Assembly (NCBI GenBank): GCA_021154065.1
Contig: JAJKJG010000348.1
Coordinates: 1-13,835 of the forward strand
From: Methylobacterium sp.
GTDB taxonomy: Bacteria > Pseudomonadota > Alphaproteobacteria > Rhizobiales > Beijerinckiaceae
DNA: 13,835 nt
Direction of reading: 5' to 3'
The position numbers and the translations under genes were made by a program. Position 1 is the stretch's first letter. Every line of letters starts with the position of its first letter. The notes under the pieces were generated by a model, which was not told the origin of the DNA, made no database searches, and saw only the letters and a list, made by a program, of their open reading frames with translations. Shown here in pieces: positions 7,495-13,835 of this stretch.

Positions 7495-7953
7495 GTGACG
7501 CCGACGAATCCGCTCTCGACAGTGGGGCTGATGCTCACTCTGGCCAGCCTCATCGGCAGCTTCTTCTACCTTCAACTAAGCCAGTGGTTGCGCGACGTAG
7601 TGGCGCTTCGTCAGAAAACCGAATTGAATGTCCTCCAGGGCGACGAAGGGCAGCAGAGGGCGATTGTTGAATGCAAGGTCGAATATCGCAAGCTCACTTC
7701 CTGGCACAGCTACATGGTCAACGCCGTCGTGATCGCGTTCGTCATCTTCGTCCTGCTGATCGGGCTGGACATGATCAGGCTTGCAAAGAGCGACCCGCTT
7801 TATAGGCACGTCCACCTGGCGTTCACGGTGTTTTTGGCGATATTCGTCGTCTTGTCATTCGGGCTAATGGCGCTTGGGGCGGCTAACGCACGAGCGGTGA
7901 AGAACATGCTTTATCCGCCCCCGCCCCCGCCTGCGGCACCCGCCATCGGCTAA
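7495..7953 (+). CDS. Hypothetical three-helix membrane protein with polyproline tail
   Basis: GTG 7495 is chosen because GAGGAGA (7484-7490) lies just upstream; the frame is open back to a GTG at 7432 that would overlap the preceding gene and lacks such a site. The 152-residue product has hydrophobic segments near 7-28, 73-96 and 106-130, a charged stretch of about 45 residues between the first two (WLRDVVALRQKTELN...), and a tail with six consecutive prolines at 141-146. The usual positive-inside pattern is not decisive. No family was recognised. Codon use resembles the 165-residue gene before it, and the order and spacing suggest co-transcription. A role as membrane partner of the upstream protein is a guess. 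Confidence 0.75.
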   Translation: MTPTNPLSTVGLMLTLASLIGSFFYLQLSQWLRDVVALRQKTELNVLQGDEGQQRAIVECKVEYRKLTSWHSYMVNAVVIAFVIFVLLIGLDMIRLAKSDPLYRHVHLAFTVFLAIFVVLSFGLMALGAANARAVKNMLYPPPPPPAAPAIG

Positions 7954-8000
7954 GCTGGGCAGCGCAGGCGAGCCCCGGGCGGGCGAGAGACGGAACAGTC

Positions 8001-9265
8001 ATGCCAACAACTTCAGCCGACCCCGCTCCGACGCGCAGCTTCTGGGTGCCTGTGATCTGCGGCGCCGTGATCCTGACGATCGGCATCGGGGCGAGGCAGA
8101 GCTTCGGCATCTTCCAGAAGCCGATCGCGCTCGACCTCAAGGTCGGGCGCGAGCTGTGGTCGTTCGGCAACGCGCTGTCGATGCTCTTGATGGGCGTGCT
8201 GTCGCCCTTCGTCGGCAACGTCGCCGACCGCTTCGGCACGGCGCGCACCGTCGCTGCCGGCGGCGCCGTCTACGTCGCCGGCATGCTGATGATCGCGGCT
8301 GCGACCGAAGGCGTCCTCCTGACGCTCGGCAACGCGCTCACCGGCGTCGGCATGGCGGCGGCGGGCTTTGGGCCGATCTTCGGCGCGATCACGCGCCAAA
8401 CGCCGGCGGAAAAGCGCTCGATCGCGCTCGGCGTCGCGACCGCCGGGGGCTCGTTCGGACAGTTCGCGGTGGTGCCGATCGCCTCGCTCCTGCAGGAGCG
8501 GCTCGGCGACTGGCACCTGACCATGCTGGTGCTGGCGCTCGGCTCGATCGTCATGATCCCGCTGACGCTCGGCCTGCGCGAGGACCGCGGCGGCGCGCCG
8601 GCGCGACCGGGGACCGCGCCGGCGCAGACGAGCCGCGAGGCGCTCCACGAGGCCTTCGGCAGCCGCAGCTTCTGGCTCCTCACCGTCGGCTTCTTCGTCT
8701 GCGGCTTCCACGTCGCCTTCGTCGGCCTGCACCTGCCGGCCTACATCTCCGACAAGGGCGTCGGCATGACGGCGCTCGGCATCACGGTGTCGCCGCTCGA
8801 GCTCGGCGGCTGGGCGATCGGGCTCGTCGGCCTGTTCAACATCTTCGGCTCGCTGCTGTGGGCTTGGCTCGGCTCGCGGCACAAGCGCAAGGACATGCTG
8901 GCGCTGCTCTATCTCCTGCGCTCGGCGGTCTTCGCCGTGTTCCTGATCGTGCGCTGTCGTGGGTCAGCGTCCTCGCCTTTGCGGCCGCGCTCGGCTTCCT
9001 GTGGCTCGGCACGGTGCCGCTGACGAGCGGGCTCGTCGGCTACATCTTCGGGCCGAAATACATGGCGACGCTCTACGGCATCGTGTTCTTCAGCCACCAG
9101 GTCGGGAGCTTCCTCGGCGGCTGGGGCGCCGGCCGGCTCTACGATCTGCGCGGCAACTACGATCTCATGTGGGCGATCTCGATCGCTCTCGGCCTGTTCG
9201 CGGCGCTGATCAACTGGCCGATCCGGGAACGCCCGGTCGAACGCCTCGCCCTGCAGCCGGCCTGA
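8001..9265 (+). pseudogene. MFS transporter interrupted by a one-base frameshift
   Basis: Frame one runs from ATG 8001 and would stop at 9021-9023 after 340 residues. MFS homology leaves that frame at Val317 (GTG 8949-8951) and continues in the next frame as ...SWVSVLAFAAALGFLWLGT... to TGA 9263-9265. Restoring one missing base at about 8952-8953 gives a continuous protein of about 421 residues with some 12 hydrophobic helices, the normal MFS length. The N-terminal part (GIGARQSFGIFQKPIAL.., loop GNVADRFGTART at the usual 2-3 loop position) is typical of the monocarboxylate/organic-anion side of the superfamily; the substrate is unknown. Without correction the product lacks about its last three helices and is probably non-functional. 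A sequencing error in this GC-rich stretch is the main alternative. Confidence 0.85.
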
Positions 9266-9306
9266 GACCGCAGGGATGCGATCCGGACGGCACTGCGTTG
9301 ACGCAT

Positions 9307-9519
9307 TCAAGCGACCTTGCGCCGCGGCGGCGGAATCGCGTTCCCGGCCGCAGTCGCCGCCTCAATCCAAGCCTTGATGGCATTCTGGAGCTCGATGATC
9401 GCTTCACTCTGGGTGTCGCCGAAGGCGGAGCACCCCGGCAGATCGATCGCCTCCGCGATGGAGCCTTCGTCCTCGTCGCTCCAGAAGACTCTGGCCGGAT
9501 ACCGGCTGGTATCGATCAC
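9307..9519 (-). CDS. hicB: HicB-like antitoxin, solo (no HicA next to it)
   Basis: The 70-residue protein starts at GTG 9519, the first start after an in-frame stop, with GAGGGCGAG just upstream. It has the HicB N-terminal fold: a first strand [31 protein letters not shown] at about 6-36, the LPGC..GDT motif, then the helix [17 protein letters not shown]. In HicAB systems HicB neutralises the RNA-degrading HicA toxin, and longer forms add a DNA-binding domain that is absent here. No HicA-like dsRBD ORF is present on either side; instead its start overlaps the stop of a 28-codon open remnant. It is probably an orphan antitoxin or remnant, though many genomes carry apparently stable solo HicB genes. 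Confidence 0.75.
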   Translation of the reverse strand: MIDTSRYPARVFWSDEDEGSIAEAIDLPGCSAFGDTQSEAIIELQNAIKAWIEAATAAGNAIPPPRRKVA

Positions 9520-9602
9520 GGCTCGCCCTCGTACTTATCGATCATGGCGATCAGCTGCCGCGCCGCCCGCGCGCCGCGTGTCGCCAAACCGTGCGCCGTC
9601 GC
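9516..9602 (-). pseudogene. Truncated ORF overlapping the hicB start
   Basis: Reading leftward from a TAG at 9603-9605, 28 codons stay open to TGA 9516-9518, which overlaps GTG 9519 of hicB in the sequence GTGA. The peptide ends in [15 protein letters not shown] and has only TTG or a late ATG as possible starts. The stop/start overlap suggests it is the last part of a gene once coupled to hicB, with the 5' portion replaced by the ABC-2 gene region. The piece does not resemble the end of HicA. The evidence is the overlap and the open frame only. Confidence 0.35.
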
Positions 9603-9639
9603 CTAGATAGCAGGCCGCCGCTTTCCCTCAATCCGTCTC

Positions 9640-10562
<923 letters not shown>

Positions 10563-10566
<4 letters not shown>

Positions 10567-11324
10567 ACCTGCACGCCGTCCAGGCCATCTACCTGTTCGA
10601 GATGGCGCGCACCTGGCGCACGCTCCTGCAGAGCATCGTGTCGCCGGTGATCTCGACCTCGCTGTACTTCGTCGTCTTCGGGGCGGCGATCGGCTCGCGC
10701 ATCGCCGAGATCGACGGCGTCTCCTACGGCGCCTTCATCGTCCCCGGCCTGATCATGCTGTCGCTGTTGACGCAGAGCATCGCCAACGCGTCCTTCGGCA
10801 TCTACTTCCCGAAGTTCGTCGGCACGATCTACGAGTTGCTCTCGGCACCGGTGTCGTATTTCGAGATCGTGCTCGCCTATGTCGGCGCGGCGGCGACGAA
10901 GTCGATCATCCTCGGCCTCATCATCCTCGCCACGGCGGCCCTGTTCGTGCCGCTCAAGATCGCGCATCCGTTCTGGATGGCCTTCTTCCTCGTCGTCACG
11001 GCGGTGACATTCAGCCTGTTCGGCTTCATCATCGGCATCTGGGCCGACGGCTTCGAGAAGCTTCAGCTCGTGCCGCTCCTCATCGTGACGCCGCTGACCT
11101 TCCTCGGCGGCAGCTTCTACTCGATCGACGTGCTGCCGCCGTTCTGGCGCGCCGTGACGCTCGCCAATCCGGTGGTCTATCTCGTCAGCGGCTTCCGCTG
11201 GAGCTTCTACGGTGTCGCCGACGTCAGCGTCGCGTTGAGCCTCGCGATGACGCTCATCTTCCTGGCGCTCTGCCTCGCGGTCGCCGGCTGGATGCTGAAG
11301 ACCGGCTACCGGCTCAAGGCCTGA
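10563..11324 (+). CDS. ABC-2 type transporter permease (YadH-like)
   Basis: The 253-residue membrane protein from ATG 10563 overlaps the ATPase gene by four bases. About six hydrophobic segments are visible, beginning with [20 protein letters not shown]. Family marks are the ABC-2 motif around [27 protein letters not shown] and the late signature [19 protein letters not shown], which precedes the last two helices. With the upstream ATPase it would form a two-subunit exporter in the inner membrane. The bases coding [12 protein letters not shown] (11124-11160) recur almost exactly at 12572-12608. A 123-base gap without an obvious terminator separates it from the hydrolase gene. Confidence 0.93.
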
Positions 11325-11447
11325 GCCCCGGCGAGCCGCGCCTTACGCGTTTGTGATCCCAGTCCCGGCCCCAGGACCGCCTATGATGCGGGCGCGCCCC
11401 GCGCCTTGCGAAAGCAGCAGGCCGCGACGGGCCAAGGAGGAAGCTTG

Positions 11448-12521
11448 ATGACACGTCGTTCGTCTTTGGATCTGCGCGCCTTGATCGGCGCGATCTGCGT
11501 CGGGATTGCCGCCTTCGCGCCGGGCGCCATCGCCCAGCCGGCGAGCAATGGCGGCTTCGAGGTCCCGACCCGCTCGCTGCCGGTGCCGGATACGGTGAGC
11601 CCGCAGGTGCAGAAGCTGATCGCGGCGCCGCTCCGCCCAGGCTGGAACGTCCTGCCGAAGACCGGCGAGGAGTGGAAGCCAGTCTCCGAGGCCGGCGCCG
11701 CCGGGACGATCCGCAATCTCCCGGGCCTGACCGAACGTCTGAAGGTCAGGATCGAGAAGACGACGATCGACGGCGTCCGGGCGTTCATCGTCACGCCGGA
11801 GACGATCGCGCCCGAGAACCGCGAGCGCGTGCTGATCCACATGCATGGCGGCTGCTACGTGCTCAACGGCGGCGAGGCCGGGCTGCCCGAGGCGATGCTG
11901 ATGGCGTCGCTCGGGCGCGCCAAGGTGATCTCGGTCGACTACCGCATGCCGCCCGAAGCCTATTTCCCGGCGGCGCTCGACGACGGCATGACGGTCTGGA
12001 AGGCGACGCTGAAAAACACCGATCCGGGCCGGGTCGCGATCTTCGGCACCTCGGCCGGCGGCGCGCTGGTGCTCGAGATGGCGCTCAAGGCGAGGCAGGA
12101 CGGTGTGCCGATGCCAGGCGCCATCGCCTCGGGGACGCCGATGTCGGACGTGACCAAGGCCGGCGACACCTTCTACACCAACGAGATGATCGACAACGTG
12201 CTCGTGTCGCGCGACGGCTTCTGCGACGCCGGCACCAAGGTCTACGCCGCCGGTCGCGACCTCAAGGACCCGCTGCTCTCGCCCGTCTACGGCGACATGG
12301 CGGGCTTCCCGCCGACGATCCTGACGAGCGGCACGCGCGACCTCCTGCTCTCGAACACGGTGCGCGTCCACCGCAAGCTCCGCCAGGCCGGGGTCGATTC
12401 GATCCTTCAGGTCTATGAGGGCCAGTCGCATGCCCACTACCTGCGCGACGACACGGCGCCCGAGACGAAGGAGGTCTTCGCCGAGATCGCCGCCTTCTTC
12501 GACAAGCATATGAAGAAGTAG
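11448..12521 (+). CDS. Secreted alpha/beta hydrolase, hormone-sensitive-lipase (GDXG) family
   Basis: The 357-residue protein starts at ATG 11448, seven bases after a consensus AAGGAGG; the open frame upstream to 11406 is not used. A signal peptide is clear: basic MTRRSSLDLR, a hydrophobic core, and AIA at 27-29 with likely cleavage before Gln30, so the enzyme should be exported. Catalytic features are the oxyanion-hole HGG at 133-135 (HMHGGCY), nucleophile Ser202 in GTSAGG, where most relatives have GDSAGG, Asp298 in TSGTRDLLLS, and His328 in EGQSHAHYL. The family hydrolyses short-chain esters and similar acyl compounds; the natural substrate is unknown. It seems to be transcribed alone. Confidence 0.9.
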   Translation: MTRRSSLDLRALIGAICVGIAAFAPGAIAQPASNGGFEVPTRSLPVPDTVSPQVQKLIAAPLRPGWNVLPKTGEEWKPVSEAGAAGTIRNLPGLTERLKVRIEKTTIDGVRAFIVTPETIAPENRERVLIHMHGGCYVLNGGEAGLPEAMLMASLGRAKVISVDYRMPPEAYFPAALDDGMTVWKATLKNTDPGRVAIFGTSAGGALVLEMALKARQDGVPMPGAIASGTPMSDVTKAGDTFYTNEMIDNVLVSRDGFCDAGTKVYAAGRDLKDPLLSPVYGDMAGFPPTILTSGTRDLLLSNTVRVHRKLRQAGVDSILQVYEGQSHAHYLRDDTAPETKEVFAEIAAFFDKHMKK

Positions 12522-12530
12522 GGCCCGGCG

Positions 12531-12561
12531 CGCCCGCTCGCGGCTCGGCCACGGGCGGGCG
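12531..12561 (+). terminator. Possible hairpin after the hydrolase gene
   Basis: CGCCCGC (12531-12537) can pair with GCGGGCG (12555-12561) around a 17-base loop, ten bases after the hydrolase stop. There is no run of T, so termination is uncertain. Confidence 0.2.
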
Positions 12562-12571
12562 GTTGCCTCAA

Positions 12572-12608
12572 ATCGACGTGCTGCCGCGGTTCTGGCGCGC
12601 CGCGACGC
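12572..12608 (+). repeat. Fragment copy of the ABC-2 permease gene (35 of 37 bases identical to 11124-11160)
   Basis: The 37 bases from ATCGACGTG to GACGC match permease-gene bases 11124-11160 in the same orientation with two differences (12588 and 12603). In the permease these encode [12 protein letters not shown]; the copy would read IDVLPRFWRAAT. The flanks do not match, so this is either a remnant of a second ABC-2 permease gene or a short segment copied locally. The rest of 12522-12630 shows no gene. Confidence 0.75.
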
Positions 12609-12630
12609 AGCTCGGAGCTGTGCGCGCGTA

Positions 12631-12659
12631 TTGACATTGTGGATACGACAAATCATATT
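12631..12659 (+). promoter_or_regulatory. Sigma-70 type promoter of the tacA-tacT operon
   Basis: TTGACA (12631-12636) is a perfect -35 hexamer. A 17-base spacer leads to CATATT (12654-12659), a fair -10. The expected start of transcription is about 12666-12667, on or next to the A of the ATG at 12667, which would make the mRNA leaderless. This is one of the most AT-rich stretches in the window. Confidence 0.65.
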
Positions 12660-12665
12660 TGTCGT
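12645..12665. promoter_or_regulatory. Perfect inverted repeat over the -10 box: probable TacA operator
   Basis: ACGACAAAT (12645-12653), CAT, ATTTGTCGT (12657-12665) form a perfect 9-bp inverted repeat that spans the -10 hexamer and ends one base before the antitoxin ATG. Ribbon-helix-helix antitoxins bind such palindromes as dimers and repress their own operon, so autoregulation is the likely function. This is inferred from position and symmetry. Confidence 0.65.
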
Positions 12666-12666
12666 C

Positions 12667-13008
12667 ATGCCAAAGGACCACTCTTCATCGTCGGAAAGCC
12701 TCGGAACCGCAAACGTTGCGGTCGTGGAGCGCTCTTCGGCGTCCGGTACGAAGGGCAGCATCAACCTGCGTATCGAAACAGAGACCCGGCGGCTCATCGA
12801 TGACGCGGCGACCATCCTCGGCAAGACCCGCACGGAGTTCATGATCGAGAGCGCCCGGCGGCAGGCGATCGAGGTGCTGCTGGACCAGCGGCTTTTTGTG
12901 CTCGGCGCCGATCACTATGACGACTTCATGGACGCGCTGGACAATCCTCCAGCGCCGGGACCGAAGCTGCGGTCGCTCCTGCGCCGAGTTCCGGCATGGC
13001 GGAAATAA
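12667..13008 (+). CDS. tacA: TacA-like antitoxin (DUF1778, ribbon-helix-helix)
   Basis: The product is 113 residues from ATG 12667. No Shine-Dalgarno sequence precedes it, consistent with a leaderless transcript. Residues 30-72 (KGSINLRIETETRRLIDDAATILGK then TRTEFMIESARRQA) are the DUF1778 ribbon-helix-helix DNA-binding domain. Residues 75-113 (RLFVLGADHYDDFMDALDNPP..LRSLLRRVPAW) form the tail that in TacA proteins wraps around and blocks the GNAT toxin. The first 29 residues, Ser-rich and polar, are a longer extension than usual for the family. The toxin gene follows after 22 bases. The antitoxin should repress the operon through the palindrome over the promoter. Confidence 0.88.
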   Translation: MPKDHSSSSESLGTANVAVVERSSASGTKGSINLRIETETRRLIDDAATILGKTRTEFMIESARRQAIEVLLDQRLFVLGADHYDDFMDALDNPPAPGPKLRSLLRRVPAWRK

Positions 13009-13030
13009 GAGACGAGTCGGAACGCCCGAA

Positions 13031-13528
13031 TTGCAACTGTCGGCTCCCGTTCCCCTGACCGGCGAACATGATCTTTCGGCATTCGATTGCGGCGAGCCGG
13101 CGCTCAACGAATGGCTTCGTCACCGCGCCCTGAAAAACGAAAGCCGCTTCTCCCGCACCTACGTGGTCTGCGAAGGCAACCGGGTCGTCGCCTATTTCTC
13201 TATCTCGGCCGGGGCCGTGGAACGCGCGGCCGCGCCCGGAAAGATTCGGCGCAACGCACCAGACACGATCCCGGTGGCGGTGATCGGGCGGCTTGCCGTC
13301 AGCCGCAATCATGCCGGCAAGGGAGTCGGAACCGATATCCTCTCGGACGCGCTACGCCGTATCGCGCTTGCCTCCCAGAGCGTCGGCATGGGGGCAGTGC
13401 TCGTCCACGCCAAGGACGATGCGGCGAAGCGCTTCTATATGAGTTGCGCCGAGTTCATCGAATATCCGGAGGACAGCCGAACCCTGTTCCTTCCCATCGA
13501 CACGGTGGTCGCGGCGTTCTCGAGCTGA
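13031..13528 (+). CDS. tacT: TacT-like GNAT acetyltransferase toxin
   Basis: TTG 13031 is chosen because family homology (LSAPVPLTGEHDLSAFDCGEPALNEWLR) begins right there; no ATG or GTG lies in frame nearby, and a weak GGA lies about nine bases upstream. The 165-residue product carries the N-terminal FDCGEPALNEWL motif (18-29), the acetyl-CoA loop RNHAGKGVGTDIL from 92, and the likely catalytic Tyr136 in AKRFYMSCAEF. TacT enzymes acetylate the amino group of aminoacyl-tRNAs and stop translation until TacA or peptidyl-tRNA hydrolase relieves it. A TTG start would keep toxin output below that of the antitoxin. Which tRNAs it targets cannot be told. Confidence 0.88.
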   Translation: MQLSAPVPLTGEHDLSAFDCGEPALNEWLRHRALKNESRFSRTYVVCEGNRVVAYFSISAGAVERAAAPGKIRRNAPDTIPVAVIGRLAVSRNHAGKGVGTDILSDALRRIALASQSVGMGAVLVHAKDDAAKRFYMSCAEFIEYPEDSRTLFLPIDTVVAAFSS

Positions 13529-13665
13529 GCTTCATTGAGCTGGTCGTCCTGATGGACGTCGAGGGTGCGCGTATGGCCGCGCGCGCCTTGTCCGCGGCGG
13601 GGAACCTTGACGGCCGCTCAGCCGCCCGTCCACATGCGGCGGCCTTCGCTCGCGAGCCCTCCCCC

Positions 13666-13835
13666 ATGTCCCGCGCCGTCGACGATCTTCTTCAAATCCT
13701 CGATCTCGAGCGGCTCGAGATCAACCTGTTCCGCGGCAACAGCCCGCAGGTCGGCTGGCAGCGCGTCTTCGGCGGGCAGGTCATCGGCCAGGCGCTCGTC
13801 GCCGCCTGCCGCACCGTCGAGGGCCGCGAGCCGCA
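13666..13835 (+). CDS. tesB: Acyl-CoA thioesterase II (partial, 3' end outside window)
   Basis: The first 56 residues from ATG 13666 are present: LLQILDLERLEINLFRGNSP, then VGWQRVFGGQVIGQALVAA. The RVFGGQVIGQAL block is the hallmark of the first hotdog domain of TesB, which cleaves medium- and long-chain acyl-CoAs to free acids and CoA. The catalytic residues of the second hotdog lie beyond the window. No clear ribosome site is seen, but homology starts within a few residues of this ATG. The 137 bases between tacT and this gene show no gene; a CTTGAC at 13606-13611 could be a -35 but lacks a partner. Confidence 0.85.
   Translation, partial: MSRAVDDLLQILDLERLEINLFRGNSPQVGWQRVFGGQVIGQALVAACRTVEGREP

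Noticed and set aside
8156..8950. The second reading frame of the MFS region taken as a separate long gene from 8156
   Set aside because: Before about 8950 that frame is Arg-rich noise; only its last 100 or so codons are transporter sequence, which is why a frameshift is the better explanation.
9294..9305. TGCGT-TG-ACGCA inverted repeat between the MFS gene and hicB
   Set aside because: The stem is only five bases with a two-base loop and no T tract in either direction, so neither a terminator nor an operator can be supported.
11379..11384. TATGAT as a -10 box for the hydrolase gene
   Set aside because: No -35-like hexamer lies 16-18 bases upstream; the nearest TTGTGA is 25 bases away.
11343..12842. 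A 499-codon open frame on the minus strand
   Set aside because: It covers the secreted hydrolase and the tacA promoter; its translation is low-complexity Arg/Ala/Asp/His with no fold, while the plus strand has a signal peptide and catalytic triad.
13728..13745. CTGTT-N7-AACAG palindrome resembling a LexA-type site
   Set aside because: It lies inside conserved tesB codons and fits the coding constraint; it does not match the alphaproteobacterial GTTC-N7-GTTC box.

Overview
The window is a high-GC chromosomal segment that looks like an alphaproteobacterium of the order Hyphomicrobiales (Rhizobiales). The evidence is strong G/C preference at third codon positions, frequent GTG/TTG starts, and a composite palindromic repeat at 4682-4781 whose core (GAGCATGATC..CCGAAAA..TTTTCGG..GATCATGCT) I recognise as a very common dispersed element in Bradyrhizobium, Methylobacterium, Bosea and related genomes. 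A TTAA-N7-TTAA box at 3797-3811 resembles the CtrA site of this class. No rRNA, tRNA, CRISPR array or intact insertion sequence was seen.

Left part (1-5345): the tail of a probable response regulator; a protein built on a degenerate CYTH fold that has lost the catalytic residues; a rho-independent terminator; a type IV-like ABC exporter half-transporter; a convergent tyrosine/dual-specificity phosphatase; a GNAT acetyltransferase; a repeat-bearing spacer; and the essential family I inorganic pyrophosphatase (ppa).

Middle part (5349-9639): a UbiH/COQ6-type flavin monooxygenase on the minus strand. A small plus-strand cassette follows (46-, 165- and 152-codon ORFs, all unrecognised, the last a three-helix membrane protein), with looser codon use than its neighbours. 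Next is an MFS transporter split by a one-base frameshift, then a solo HicB-like antitoxin on the minus strand whose start overlaps the stop of a truncated ORF. This stretch reads as accessory DNA with signs of decay.

Right part (9640-13835): an ABC-2 type exporter (ATPase and permease with ATGA overlap), a secreted alpha/beta hydrolase of the hormone-sensitive-lipase family, a short near-identical copy of part of the permease gene, a TacA-TacT type (DUF1778 + GNAT) toxin-antitoxin pair, and the 5' end of an acyl-CoA thioesterase II gene (tesB). The TacA-TacT promoter has a perfect 9-bp inverted repeat over its -10 box and appears to give a leaderless antitoxin mRNA.

Most genes are stand-alone housekeeping or transport units. 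The groups likely to work together are the ABC-2 pair, the TacA-TacT pair and the 6807-7953 cassette. The cassette is the best candidate for something undescribed, but nothing in the sequence reveals its function.
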